A stretch of 64,000 bases of DNA from Plantago ovata (GCA_028274465.1 CM051455.1:91582365-91646364); one strand, 5' to 3'; counted from the stretch's first letter, positions 43,515 through 55,899 are shown. Numbers and translations: made by a program. Notes: generated by a model from the letters alone, not told the origin.

Positions 43515-44900
43515 ATGGCTCCCAAGAGACAATCATCTAAGAACACCAAGTCCTCAAAGGCAGACAGTGCTGGAAAAAGCACTGCTCCCATTCCGTTATC
43601 AACTCCAGTGAAAAACACGGTGAAAATCGTGTTGAGAAACGACCGAATCAAAGAGAGACCCATGCCTCCTGCATATCTCAACACTGGAAAGTGTGAGAAG
43701 ATGATGCAATGGGGCGAATTTTCCAAAGAGAAGTATATCAGATACTTCTATAAACAAGAACTGGACGAAGAAAATCTTGAGGCGTTGAATTAAATAAATC
43801 AACAAGGCCTACATTTCTTCATCACTGCTCGCACTAAGAAAGTGAGCATGTTGAACACTATGGAATTCTACAACAATGAAGAAATCCAGACCCTTACTGA
43901 TGGACAAGGAATCACTGAAAAAGTGATTTCTACAACGGTTCAAGAAAAGCAAATCATCCTTGAAATGGTTTGATTTAGCAAACATCTTTCAGATTCCAAC
44001 TACTGGAACTGAAGATGACATCACTGCCACTGATGAAGTAATAAAAGCTTTCTACAGTGATGTCAGAAACGAAAGAATGAAGAAAGGAGAGATTGCTTCT
44101 GTGACTTGGAATAAGCACACAAAAAGGAAGCATCTCTGCCATTCATTGGTCTAGTAGCATTGCTACTAATCAAAGTTCTAGACTCCCAAGTTGGAGGAAT
44201 AGACCAAGTAGGCCTAAGAAGATGGCCATTGCTGATGCATATCTATGAAAGCAAAACAGACATCAACTGGGCTAAGTACATTTTCAACAGACTTGTTGAT
44301 TGTGTTACAAAGTTCAATGTCAAGGTTGAAGACAACACTGTCTCACCTTCACTTCCGGTGATGTATAGACTGAAAATATGCTACATCCTTGAACATTACC
44401 AGATTCAACTGAGAAACCCATTGCCGATTAAGAAATCAGTATGCAATGTGGGAAGAGCTTTCTACAAGCTGAATGGACCCAAGGTTGCTGATAAGCAGTC
44501 ACGGAAAACAATAGCTGCAAATGTTGCTGAGACTGTTGCTGACAAGAAGTCAAGGAAAGCAACAGCTGCAAATGCTGCTGAGACTGATAACTAGTCTAGG
44601 AATGCAACAGCTGCAAATGTTGTTGGGACTGCCAAACAGTCTAGGAATGCAACAGCTGCAAATGTTGCTGAGACTGCTGCGGTTCCTGACACAAATGCAC
44701 CCAGCAAAAGATCAAAGAAAAAGAGGAAAGCTGATGATGATACTCAGACTGCAGCTTCATCAGTTGATCCTATTCCTAAGAAGGCAAGGACAAAGACCAC
44801 TTTCCCAAGAAAGAAAACAACGACAAGAAAATCCGTGTCGGTCGTCCATGTCATGGATGATGATGAAAGTATATATTTCCTAGAGACAACCTACGATAGG
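43515..44900 (+). pseudogene. Extra 3' ORF of the SIRE-like element (env-like position)
   Basis: Three frame-shifted pieces read MAPKRQSSKNTKSSKADSAG (43515), KWFDLANIFQIPTTGTEDD (43961) and YIFNRLVDCVTKFNVKVEDN (around 44276). An Ala/Lys-rich tandem repeat (AANVAET-type, about 44480-44680) and a Lys-rich basic tail follow. It lies where SIRE elements carry an env-like or otherwise unassigned ORF. I see no signal peptide or membrane span, so I do not call it an envelope. At least two stops and frameshifts. Confidence 0.6.
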
Positions 44901-45071
44901 GACGATATGTACTTGATCACATTCAGTTATTTTTATTTATTTATGTTCATTTATTTATACATTATTAAATACAATTGGCATTACATTTTTATGAATACAT
45001 TATTTGGTTGTTTGAATTATTCGATAAAATGTTCCCAAGGACTTAAGGTAATCACCAAGTTAGTGGGAGCT
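44901..45071 (+). other. Copia 3' tail with PPT
   Basis: AT-rich sequence ending AGTTAGTGGGAGCT, the usual copia purine tract, directly before the LTR at 45072. It implies that another copia internal region once lay to the left of this LTR. Confidence 0.5.
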
Positions 45072-46198
45072 TGTGTGTCAATAATTAAGTCCTAAAATAA
45101 GCCACTAGCTGAAGGTCATTGAGATACGGGATATCAATGATGCGATTGAAGCTAGCATATGTTGCATTAGATCCTTCGAGGATGTAGTAGGTCTCACTGC
45201 TACGAATGAACTTGGTTATTTATAATGAACATATGGACACTTTGGAGAGTGTTGGCCTTAATTGGATTGTTGCTTAATATGCAAGGCCCTGTGGGTCACA
45301 CTTCAAGGTGGTGTTTCTACAAACGAGCTATGTATATTGGATTAAATATTAATTAGATTAAATTAACATACATAAATATATAATGGAATTATTATTAATT
45401 GGATTAATATTAATTTATTATATGTGGAATATATTTTAGAAATATAATTAATTAATTTAAATTGGATTTAATTAATTAATTGAAGACTTGTGCACTTGGG
45501 TGGGATTTTAGGATGAAGCCCAAAAGGAAATGAATGGAGTGAGGAGAAAGGGAGCTGGGCCAGCTGGCCCAACATGGGCCAGCGGCCCAGCACGAGAGGC
45601 AGCTGCAACCTCACGTTGCTTCTTCTTTCTCTCTCACTCCTATTTTTTTTTCTTTTATCTTTATCTTTTTGTTAGTTATTTTGATGACTTTTGAAGTCTC
45701 CTAGTCAATAAGATTTACTTGGTAAAATCTTACGTGATTTTCTAAACAAACTAACTGACTAAATCAGAAAGAAAGAAAATAAGTCTCATTCCAACATACG
45801 TAAGAAAATACTTTCTGATAGTCAGAAAATATTCTTTCTTCATTAGCTCAAAAATAAACAGAAGAACATCCTAGCGTTCTTAATGGAAATCACTGCCCGT
45901 GGATACCAAGGTCGAAGGAAGTAATCAACCTGTTGATGAGCCATCTTGGAGATTTTGTTGACGAAGATTTCATCTCTGACGAAGAAGAAATCAACCAGCC
46001 GGACGAGGAGATTGCAAGGCTCTGTCTAGAGATTGAGGAACAACTACCCGGTGAATTTGCTTATCTACAGGAAGACACGTAAGTGATTTCTTCTAGTTTA
46101 ATATATAAACGAATATAGTCATATCAGTTTAGTGAGATTAAAAATTTTAAACTTCCGCTGCTTAGCCTTAGAGACAATTTTTCTCACTTTTAGTAACA
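45072..46198 (+). repeat. Copia LTR of G (5' LTR)
   Basis: TGTGTGTCAATA ... TTTTAGTAACA, followed by the PBS. It contains an AT-rich block (45345-45483) and palindromes GGGCCAGCTGGCCC and TGGGCCAGCGGCCCA (about 45555-45592). The start is inferred from the preceding purine tract; only one copy is present, so the boundary is uncertain by a few bases. Confidence 0.65.
45936..46078 (+). CDS. Possible first coding exon of G gag, inside the LTR
   Basis: Open frame of 47 codons plus two bases (MSHLGDFVDEDFISDEEEIN ...), strongly acidic, ending at a consensus donor AC|GTAAGTG at 46079. The acceptor ACTTCTCTAG|GACTG at 57327-57328, ten bases before the gag ATG, would join it in frame to gag (phase 2, reading Thr-Thr-Glu-Lys-Met). 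If unspliced it ends at TAA 46080-46082. Copia leader introns of this kind are plausible, but a protein starting in the LTR is inference. Confidence 0.5.
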
Positions 46199-46199
46199 G

Positions 46200-46211
46200 T
46201 GGTATCAGAGC
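46200..46211 (+). other. PBS of G
   Basis: TGGTATCAGAGC, complementary to initiator-Met tRNA, two bases after the LTR. Confidence 0.9.
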
Positions 46212-48161
46212 TGGGCTGATTCATGACCATATTCGTTTATGATTTATATTTAATGTTGTTGTGGATTATTATATGTATGTAAATGTATAAAATTTTCAGA
46301 TTCTTTAATTGGATTTAAAGAAAAGAAAGATGGATTTTTTTTACTGTATGTATTTTATTTCCAGATTCTTCATATTAGATTTAAAGAAAAGAAATAAATC
46401 ACATTCATATTTTATTTTTCCAGATTCATTTATTAGATAAATAGAAAAGGGAAAACCAAAAAAAAAAAAACAAAAAAGGAAGATTGGAGTCAGTCGACTC
46501 CATCCTCACGTCGGAACAGTAACTGGCAAGGTGGAGATGGTACTCCACCGGAGCTTGGCTCCTTATCACCGTTTTTCATCTTCCTCGTTTCAATCTCTTC
46601 TTCTCTGTCCCTCAAGTAACAAGGTTGATTTGGTTTATGGGTTATGGAGCTTTGAAACTCAGTTAATGGTGATTTCAAGTTTTGTAAACATAAACCTCGA
46701 ATCAAACCAAAACTATATGGAGAAGAGTCACTGGAACATGGGAAAGATGAAGCAAGCAAGAACCGGGTCGAACGGAATCGATTGGGTTGATTCCGTTCAA
46801 CCCGATTGGACGTTTTATAAAAAAAAAAAAAAAATTCGTTTTTCATTTTTCTGAATTGAATGCTTGCGAGTTCATCTTGGATGACATATGATGTTTAGAA
46901 CACGATTTGGACCTTGAATTCGAAGTCGAAATGAAGATTAAAGGTTTTGGAAACTTTTCATAGTTACAGGGACTTAATTGAAAATTTGCAGAAAATGTTG
47001 TGGTCACTAATAGGCAAGAAGAAATATTTCAGGGACTTGTGTCCCAATTTGACAATTCTGTCTTATTGGGGCTCAATCCCTTGAACTTAAGATTGTTGCG
47101 AATTGACCCTAGAATTTGCTGAATGTTTTCAAATTGACCCAGAAACTTAATTTTAACTTTCTGCGAATTATAAAGAGGTCCCTGGAGTTTTAGAAACTTG
47201 TTATTTAATTTATAAATGGTTTATAAATTATATTTAAACCGTCTTACAACTTTTGGAAAGTGATTAAAATGTTTAGAGACATAAATATAAGTTTATAATA
47301 TTTAGTAACATGTTTGTTAGTTTATAAATAGTTTATAAACTACATTTTAATAGTAATGTAATGCTTTGGAAGATTATATTATTATTAAAACTTGTTTTAA
47401 ATGTTTTGATAATTCTTAGAGAATTTATTAATTAGATTTTGACTTACATATAATGATAATAATCCACAACAACTACTTATATGCTCCAACTTGGTTGTAT
47501 CACATGTATTGAATGTCTACATGAGCAATTTAATATTTAAATATTGTATTTAAATATCGTTAGTCCGCTTTTATTGTATGGGTAGGCGGCACCCATTAGT
47601 TTCCGGACCGCATCTGTCATATGCATGGGTAGGCGGCACCCATTACTTGCTAGTCCGCAATTGATATGTATGAGTAGGCGGCACTCATTACTTGTTGGAC
47701 CGCATTGCATGAGCCTTGGGTAGGCGGCACCCATTATGTGATGCATGTTAGGGATCTTGGTCAAGCGATTAAATACCCCATTTCAATATTCCCCAATTAA
47801 TTTAAGTCTCGATTAAATCGCATGATGTCACCCATCATAATTGAAGGTTAAATGGACTTACTAATCTCGTGGGTAATATGCACCATAGTGCTTACTCCGT
47901 TTGTCGTAAGAAAGTTGTCTTCATAGGGCCATTGTTGGTGTCGTATGATGGTTATGACTTACTTGAATTATGTCGAGTCGCCATAGCGCCAGACATATTT
48001 TGAGGACATCGATCAAAATGGTTTTGATCAACCAACAGTTGTATTGTACAATTGGTTTGGAGACCTACCTGTTTGGTTATTATAGTGATCAGCCATAGCT
48101 GGGGCTATAATAGTCCAAGCATGGATCTTGGCTCACTACAACTATTATAAAATGATGGTTC
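46212..48161 (+). other. Long leader of G
   Basis: No gene. Contains three imperfect copies of a CCAGATTC...TTTAAAGAAAAG unit (46299-46450) and the hairpin array at 47579-47735. Adding 57189-57338, the leader is about 2.1 kb without E. Confidence 0.75.
47579..47735 (+). repeat. Four tandem hairpins in the G leader
   Basis: Units of about 46 bases at 47580, 47627, 47672 and 47718. Each has stem-loop ATGGGTAGGCGGCACCCAT (loop AGGCGGC), followed by (T)AGTCCGCA or GGACCGCA, which could pair with the loop GCGG. The third unit reads GAGT...ACTC, a paired change in both arms. Confidence 0.9.
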
Positions 48162-48751
48162 TGATGAACGCGGATGTCGTGCTCCGGATTCAGTCAAATA
48201 AATTTGTTATTTAGCCAAAGGCAATCCACAACTACAACGAAAACCGTAGTGTAGCAGTAGAATGACTCGAGTGTCGTTCTCTCAGGACTATAACTTGGTT
48301 TATCTATTTAACAAGAGAATATAAAAACAACAGACAGATAGCAATAGGGGGTTTTCTAGCAGATAATGGAGATTGGTGATAGTATGGTCCTTCTTAACAT
48401 AACGGGTCGATAATCATGCATAAATTTCTCGGTCTTGCATAGAGATCTTTGAATCAATCTAGTGTCATGTTGCAAGTATTAAGCACTACGAAGGTAATTT
48501 GGTCTGACTAGCCAATCACGATTGTCCTAATGTGTTCCGTAATTATTCAACACTACGAAGATAATTGGTCTGATGGTCGACTAGAGTCCAATTGTGCATA
48601 ATAATCAATACAACATACGAGAATTTTGGTTACAACTGATCAACGAAATAAAGCAATGACACGGAGTATAATGCGCGATATAGCCATTAGCATGATTATC
48701 TTCCCTTCGCTAAGAATTCACATACTACCACCAACGATAAGTTTAGCTACT
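48162..48751 (-). repeat. E 3' LTR, part 1 (left of D)
   Basis: Starts TGATGAACGCGGATG (LTR 3' end on the minus strand). D interrupts it within TAGCTACT; it resumes at 51632. Confidence 0.93.
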
Positions 48752-49920
48752 TGATGAATGTGTATTTTACACTTTCATTCGAGTCTTTTTCACCTATTTT
48801 ATCTATCCTCTATGTTAATTTAGCTATATTTTAGTACATTTTATTAGAATAGTGTCACGTTTCCCTTTAGATTTTATTTTACAGGTTTTGGTTGAAATTC
48901 GGAGATTTTCGGGCAATTATATTGAAGTCTACAAGGAATTGGTGTTCCAGAAGCCTATTTGGAGTATCTGAAGGTTTCCGGATAGGATTTGAAGTCTAGG
49001 GGCCGAATCTGGAGGTTAGAAGGCTACTAGAAGTCAGAAACCGAGTCCGAAAAGGTGAAGAAATCCAAAACCGCGTCGAAAACACGGTACTCCGCGAAAA
49101 AAGCGTGGGGCGAACCGCCGGAGTCATGGGGCGAACCGCTGCGGGCTAATTTCGGGCCTATATATACTGCTCAGTTTTCTCCCCGAAAATCATATCTTTG
49201 CAAGCCTACTTTCTCACCTCTCTCTATAGTTTTAGGTAGGAACTTCCTGGGGCCTGTCCTTGGAGTTCCATAGCTTAGGGGATACTTTTTCATAGCAGAT
49301 TGAAGCGCGTAGGATCGCAATCATCCGGAGATTGACAACCTTCGGTAACTTTGTATCTTACAGTTTTTATCTACTTATTTTATCTTCTTTCAATATGTTT
49401 TCTTCTATGATTTCTATTGATTGCATGCCTATTATGAGTAGCTAACTTATCGTTGGTGGTAGTATGTGAATTCTTAGCGAGAGAAGATAATCATGCTAAT
49501 GGCTATATCGCGTATTATACTCCGTGTCATTGCTTTATTTCGTTGATCAGTTGTAACCAAAATTCTCGTATGTTGTATTGATCATTATGCACAGTTGGAC
49601 ACTAGTGCTTAATACTTGCAACAGGACACTAGATTGATTCAAAGATCTCTATGCAAGACCGAGGAATTTATGCATGATTATCGACCCATTATGCTAAGAA
49701 GGACCATACTATCACCAACCTCCATTATCTGCTAGAAACCCCCTATTGCTATCTATCTGCTGTTTTATATTCTCTTGTTAAATAGATAAAGCTAGTTATA
49801 GTCCTGAGAGAACGACACTCGAGTCATTCTGCTACTACACTACGGTTTTCGTTGTAGTTGTGGATTGTCTTTGGATAAATAACAAATTTATTTGATTGAC
49901 GATTGACAAACCTTCCATCA
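48752..49920 (+). repeat. Family-C LTR (D, 5' LTR)
   Basis: TGATGAATGTG ... CCTTCCATCA. TATATATA box near 49152; palindromes 49103-49145 are decayed (GGGGCGAACCGCC). Confidence 0.93.
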
Positions 49921-50089
49921 AATTGGCGCCGTTGCTGGGGACTATACTCATTTTTTCTATTTAATTTGTTTTTATTTACAGCTTTAGATTCCTAATTCTA
50001 TTAGTTTTAGTTTTTCTTTTTAATCTCTCTCTGATACTGCTTTCCTAGTCTGTTTCTAATCACCTTTCCTAGTCCGTTACAGATTGTGT

Positions 50090-51187
50090 ATGCCGCATAC
50101 ACGTTCTGCAGGAATACCGCTTGCTGATTCAATTGTTGAGATCGATAGAGTCTACCACCAAAGAAGGCGACTCCTTTTCAAGGAAATCGACAGAATGGCA
50201 GAAGCTAGACCACTGAAGGCATGGGTACAACCCACCAAGGATCGTATGAGGGGACCGGCGATTGTTCTTTCGCCTGCAACCCGAGATCTGGAGATCAAGA
50301 ACCACGCATTCCAACAACTTCCGAGGTTCTATCGCTTATCAAGGGAAGATGTGATGGGGTAATTGAAAGATATCGATTATTTCGTCAACCAACTCCCACG
50401 ACCCGGAGCTGACATAACAACGGATGAGTTGAGGATGAAGGTTTTTGATATGGGACTTGGCGACAGAGCCAAGTCATGGCTGAGTTCTCTACCAGCCGGC
50501 TCACTGGACACTTGGGAAAAGGTTTGTTCAGCTTTCATGGAGAAATACTTCCTACACACTTTGACTACCGCGCTAAAGGCGCAGATCACTGGATTCAAGC
50601 AGGACTATGATGAGACCATCTACACCGCGTTCGAGAGGTTCCAAGATCTCACGAACAAGTGCCCTCACCATGGTTTTGAACTTTCCGACCTAGTCCAACA
50701 CTTCTACAATGGACTAACCTTCGAGAACCAACAAGTGGTGGATTTCCAATGCCGAGGCAATATTTGGGAGGAAACCGCAGAAGCCGTTTGGGCTGTTTTC
50801 GAAAGGCTTGCTAAGGGTTCACAGTTCAAGGACCCAAGAGCAATGGTTAGGAGACGTGGACCTGAAGCTCCACCGACTCAAGAAGCCCCTATGTACAGGG
50901 GGAATGGGGATCAATTCGAGTGCTTTACCAACGATTTGAAGCAAGTCCTTAATAGCGCCACCGGAACAACTGTTTTGAATGAAGTATGTCGGATATGCAA
51001 GAACTATGCGCATGAGGCTCATATGTGTAGATCGGAGCTGGCATACGATGATGGCAACTGGGCTCGAGGAGGTGAAGAAGAAGCCTTTGCTACGGAGTTT
51101 GGTACTCAAGAAGTTAGCTACGGACAAGACGGTAGGAATCCTCGAGGTGGATTCTGGAGAAGAGGATACCGCAACAATCAAGGATAT
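50090..51187 (+). pseudogene. Gag of D, truncated
   Basis: MPHTRSAGIPLADSIVEIDR start. A stop TAA at 50360-50362; otherwise one frame through the gag domain (SWLSSLPAGSLDTWEKVCSA) and zinc knuckle CRICKNYAHEAHMC (Gly replaced by Ala). The segment EELEE...ESLHSL near the start, present in E and F, is deleted. Protease and everything after is lost at the LTR junction. Confidence 0.9.
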
Positions 51188-51626
51188 GCACAATTGGACA
51201 CTAGTCGACCATCAGACCAATTATCTTTGTAGTGTTGAATAGTTACGGAACACATTAGGACAATCGTGATTGACTAGTCAGACCAAATTATCTTCGTAGT
51301 GCTTAATACTTGCAACAGGACACTAGATTGATTCAAATATCTCTATGCAAGACCGAGGAATTTATGCATGATTATCGACCCATTATGTTAAGAAGGACCA
51401 TACTATCACCAATCTCCATTATCTGCTTGAAACCCCCTATTGCTATCTGTCTGCTGTTTTATATTCTCTTGTTAAATAGATAAAGCAAATTATAGTCCTG
51501 AGAGAATGACACTCGAGTCATTCTACTACTACACTACGGTTTTCGTTGTAGTTGTGGATTACCTTTGGCTAATTACAAATTTATTTGATTCGTTCGCGTT
51601 GGAACACGACACCAACGCGTTCATCA
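51181..51626 (+). repeat. D 3' LTR, 3' half only
   Basis: Begins at TATGCACAATTGG, shared between gag and LTR, and ends GCGTTCATCA before CTACT. Its last 35 bases differ from the 5' LTR of the same element. Confidence 0.88.
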
Positions 51627-51631
51627 CTACT

Positions 51632-52315
51632 CATAATAGGCATGCAATCAACAAAAATCATAGAAGAAAACATGTTGAAAGAATATAAAATAAGTAGAAT
51701 AAAACTGTAAGATACAAAGTTACCGAAGGTTGTCAATCTCCGGATGATTGCGGTCCTACGAGCTCCAAACTGCTATGAAAAAGTATCCCCTAAGCTACAG
51801 AACTCCGAGGACAGGCCCCAGGAAATTCCTACCTAAAACTATAGAGAGAGGTGACAGAGGAGGTCTGGAAAGATATGATTTTCAGAGAAAAACTGAGCAC
51901 TATATATAGGCCCCGAAAAACTACGGGGCGGTTCGCCCCATGGTGCGGCGGTTCGCCCCAGAGTATTCTCGCGGAATTTCCGCGTTTTCGACGCGTTTTT
52001 GGATTTCTTCACCTTTTCGGACTCGGTCTCTGACTTCTAGTAGCCTTCTAACCTCCAGATTCGGCCCCTAGACTTCAAATCCTATCCGGAAACCTTCAGA
52101 TACTCCAAATAGGCTTCTGGAACACCAATTCCTTGTCAACTTCAATATAATTACCCGGAAATCCCCGAATTTCAACCAAAACCTGTAAAATAAAATCTAA
52201 AGGGAAACGTGACACTATTCTAATAAAATGTACTAAAATATAGCTAAATTAACATAGAGGATAGCTAAAATAGGTGAAAAAGACTCGAATGAAAGTGTAA
52301 AATACACATTCATCA
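51632..52315 (-). repeat. E 3' LTR, part 2 (right of D)
   Basis: Continues CATAATAGGCATGC and ends CACATTCATCA. Palindromes 51922-51958. Confidence 0.93.
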
Positions 52316-53597
52316 AACTCCCCAAACCGAACCTTTGCTTGTCCTCAAGCAACTAAGCTAGACTCTAATACAAAAAACATGCAAGACGCAAAATGGAGTT
52401 TCATGCCAAATACAATGAACTATTCTACTGAATCTATCAAATAACATATGAACAAAAACCATATAAATCAAAGCATGAATATAGGTTGAAGAATACCTCG
52501 ATTGACTTATACACATCCACATAAGCACTTATGTTAAGACAAGATAGTCTCTCGTAACATTCTCTACCTGGACCTAGTCAGTGACGACGTAATGATGCAT
52601 GCTAAGATACGAATGTCTGCCCCGTGCCTATGAAACTGAGGACTTACTGCTGTTCCACCATGTTAAGACTTTTCCTCAAAAGAGGTCGAACCAGTACTGG
52701 CTCTCATCAAACGAAGGAGGGTTCCCTATAAAAGATAACACTCCCCTATTCTACCCATCTCTCAAGTAAAGTCTTAAGCTATTCACCACTTCCTGAATGG
52801 CAGGACGAGGGTGGTCTAGAACAGATGACACTTAAGACAAAAAAGATAAAAGATAAAAATATGATTACGATACGAAAATGAAAAACAGAAACAAGTCTAT
52901 GACGGTGTAACCCCCTCCCCAAACCTATTGGGAAGAATAGGTTATAAACAAAGGATCACACAACCTCACACTACCTCCTTCCTAGGCATTTAGCAATCTC
53001 AAAGCATGGTGAAGACTTGTTGCCTCTTAGGTACATAATTACTCGGGAAACAACCATAAGACCCTAACATGCATCATCCTATTATAAAGGCCTTCGTGAA
53101 CCGCATTAGAGAAAACACCACTAAGTGATGTAGAGACTACCAAGCTCAACTAAGTGTAATACATAAATGTGACAAGCCAAGCGAGAAAAAACCTCAAACA
53201 AATTCATAGAATTGAAGCATACGATTAATGGCATAGTTGGATGATCTACCCAATAAAAAAGTTCACAAAATTCTGCAATAAACTCCATATAAAACATGCA
53301 AGACTATCCTAGGAAAGCAGTAAACGTGCAAATGCAAAAAACTTCACGAGTTTATCATAAGCAAGATAAGTATAGAGATAACCAGCGATATCCTCCTCCC
53401 CAAACCTGAACGTCGTCGCTCGTCCCGAACGTCGAAAGTGGATCCAAGGTGAGAGCTAATGCTTGTATAAGTGACTTATAATACTCAATCAAACTCGTGA
53501 GATAAAATTTAAAGCGGTAAAGAAAGCGATAAAATCTCCGGGTTGCCTCCCGGATAGCACCAATGTTTAAAGTCTTTGACTCGACTCCTGTCTGCGC
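52316..53597 (-). other. PPT, 3' region and twin hairpins of E
   Basis: PPT and hairpin 52335-52352; one AACCTATT(G/C) hairpin near 52922; the T-rich tract seen in other copies is deleted (about 52860). Hairpin 53537-53554 (TCCGGG/CCCGGA on the transcript, loop AGGCAA) and the AGTC/GACT hairpin at about 53571-53586 follow gag. The accessory ORF is absent. Confidence 0.82.
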
Positions 53598-55752
53598 CTA
53601 TCTCTTCTTTTTGCGGGTACTAGGCTTCCCCTTCATTGATCTCCTCTCCATGCCATGAACCTGTGAATAAGAAAGAATATAGGCTGCAAAACCACAATAG
53701 TGAGTAGTGAAAGAAATATCGGGCGGATCAGGTGGATCAGATATGGCGTGCAACACGTGTTGCTTTCCGTCCACTTCGATGGTGCAAGTTCTTTGGCAGA
53801 TGTCCATCACGGAGCGTAGTTTAGTCAAGAATGGTTGCCCTAAGAGTATGACATCCCCCGTTCTAGGTGCAGACGCCGGCATAACTACAAAATTGGTGTA
53901 AATAGATGCTTCACCAATCTTGACCAACACATTTTTCACAACTCATTCGGGTCTCATAAATGATCCATCCGCCAGTCGCACAATAGCACTTTCCTCAGAT
54001 AGTTTTCAAAGGCTACTATTTTCGAACACATTCAAAGGAATTATGTTTGAGTAGGATCCCGTGTCTAGTGTGGCACGGACATCTTCAAGCTCACCAATCC
54101 CTACCTTAACATCGAAACTTTTAGGGAGTGGTTCGGGATCCTCTTGCTCCTCATCACTTACGTCAGAACCAAGGTCCTCCTCTTCTTCCTTAGCCTGTAG
54201 AAGTTCTTCCTTCTTGCAACACTCGCACTTAACAACCTTCTTGATGGTGATTTCGTCAGGTACGTCACCAGCCACTGTAATGGCATTCGACTTCACAGTG
54301 TTGCTAGGCAGTTTGCCTTGTTCCCTACTTGCTCATCGGTCGATCAATTCTTGCATCTTTTGATGGGCAAGCCTAGTGCTCTCTTCCAACCTATCAAGCC
54401 TTGCCCTAGTCTTCTCAGAATCTTCTTCATAACGTTTGAGAAAACTTTGTGTGTGATCAACCATCTTTTGCAAGTTCTCCATCAGTTGAGCCGACTTCGA
54501 CTTCGGCGGCTCTTTCGGAGCGGGGTTTTCGCAGTGATCATTACCATAGTTTAGCCTACTACGGTCTTGGTTATGGCCATAAGTTTGGTTAGCCGGTGCA
54601 TATCCTTGATTGTTATGGTATCCTCTTCTCCAAAATCCACCTCGAGGATTCCTACCGTCTTGTCCGTAGCTAACTTCTTGAGTGCCAAACTCCGTAGCAA
54701 AGGCTTCTTCTTCGCCTCCTCGAGCCCAGTTGCCATCATCGTATGCCAGCTCCGATCTACACATATGAGCCCCATGCCCATAGTTCTTGCATATTCGGTA
54801 TACTTCGTTCGAAACAGTTGTTCCGGTGGCGCTCTTGAGGACTTGCTTCAATTTGTTGGTAAAGCACTCGAATTGATCCCCATTCCCCCTGTACATAGGG
54901 GCTTCTTGAGTCGGTGGAGCTTCAGGTCCACGTCTCCTAACCATTGCTCTTGGGTCCTTGAACTGCGAACCCTTAGCAAGCCTTTCGAAAACAGCCCAGA
55001 CGGCTTCTGCGGTTTCCTCCCAAATATTGCCTTTGGAAATCCACCACTTGTTGGTTCTCGAAGGTTAGTCCATTGTAGAAGTGTTGGACTAGGTCGGAAA
55101 GTTCAAAACCATGGTGAGGGCACTTGTTCGTGAGATCTTGGAACCTCTCAAACGCGGTGTAGATGGTCTCATCATAGTCCTGCTTGAATCCAGTGATCTG
55201 CGCCTTTAGCATGGTAGTCAAGGTGTGAGGGAAGTATTTCTCCATGAAAGCTGAAAAAACCTTCTCCCAAGTGTCCAGCGAGCCCGCTGGAAGAGAACTC
55301 AGCCATGACTTGGCTCTGTCGCCAAGTCCCATAGCAAAAACCTTCATCCTCAACTCATCCGTTGTTATGTCAGCTCCGGGTCGTGGGAGTTGGTTGACGA
55401 AATCATCGATATCGTGCAAGTACCCCATCACATCTTCCCTTGATAAGCCATAGAACCTCAGAAGTTGTTTGAATGCGTGGTTCTTGATCTCCAGATCTCG
55501 GGTTGCAGACGAAAGAACAATCGTCGGTCCCCTCATACGATTCTTGGTGGGTTGTACCCATGCCTTCAGTGGTCTAGCTTCTGCCATTCCGTCGATTTCC
55601 TTGAAAAGAATGTGTAGAGATTCAGAGAAATCGGTTTCCTCTATTTCCTCTAGTGCGCGCCTTTCAAGTAGTCGCCTTCTTTGGTGGTAGACTCTATCGA
55701 TCTCAGCAATTGAATCAGCAAGCGGTGTTCCTGCAGAACGTGTATGCGGCAT
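53598..55752 (-). pseudogene. Gag-protease of E
   Basis: MPHTRSAGTPLADSIAEIDR start; gag domain, zinc knuckle RICKNYGHGAHMC (first Cys mutated to Tyr), protease LDTGSYSNIIP with VILLGQPFL. Defects: a small deletion near 55030 shifting frame, a stop where GGA became TGA near 54333, and two stops between 53940 and 54006. Closely similar to D and F. Confidence 0.9.
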
Positions 55753-55899
55753 ACATTATCTATAACAGACTAGGAAAGGTGATTAGAACAGACTAGGAAA
55801 GCAGTATCAGAGAGAGATTAAAAAGGAAAACTAAAACTAATAGAATTAGGAATCTAAAGCTGTAAATATAAACAAATTAAACAGAAAAAAGGAGTATTG

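Larger units (their letters stand above)
48752..51626 (+). mobile_element. Element D: internally deleted family-C element inside the E LTR
   Basis: TSD CTACT at 48747-48751 and 51627-51631. Plus strand: full 5' LTR 48752-49920, PBS 49924-49941 (one mismatch), gag, then a direct jump into the middle of the 3' LTR at about 51187. Total 2.9 kb. Confidence 0.95.

Noticed and set aside
46200-46211. tRNA fragment (TGGTATCAGAGC)
   Set aside because: A retrotransposon primer binding site next to an LTR end, not a tRNA gene.
46490-46854. Pair of overlapping frames in the G leader
   Set aside because: No domain or repeat conservation, both strands open by chance; lies in the untranslated leader.
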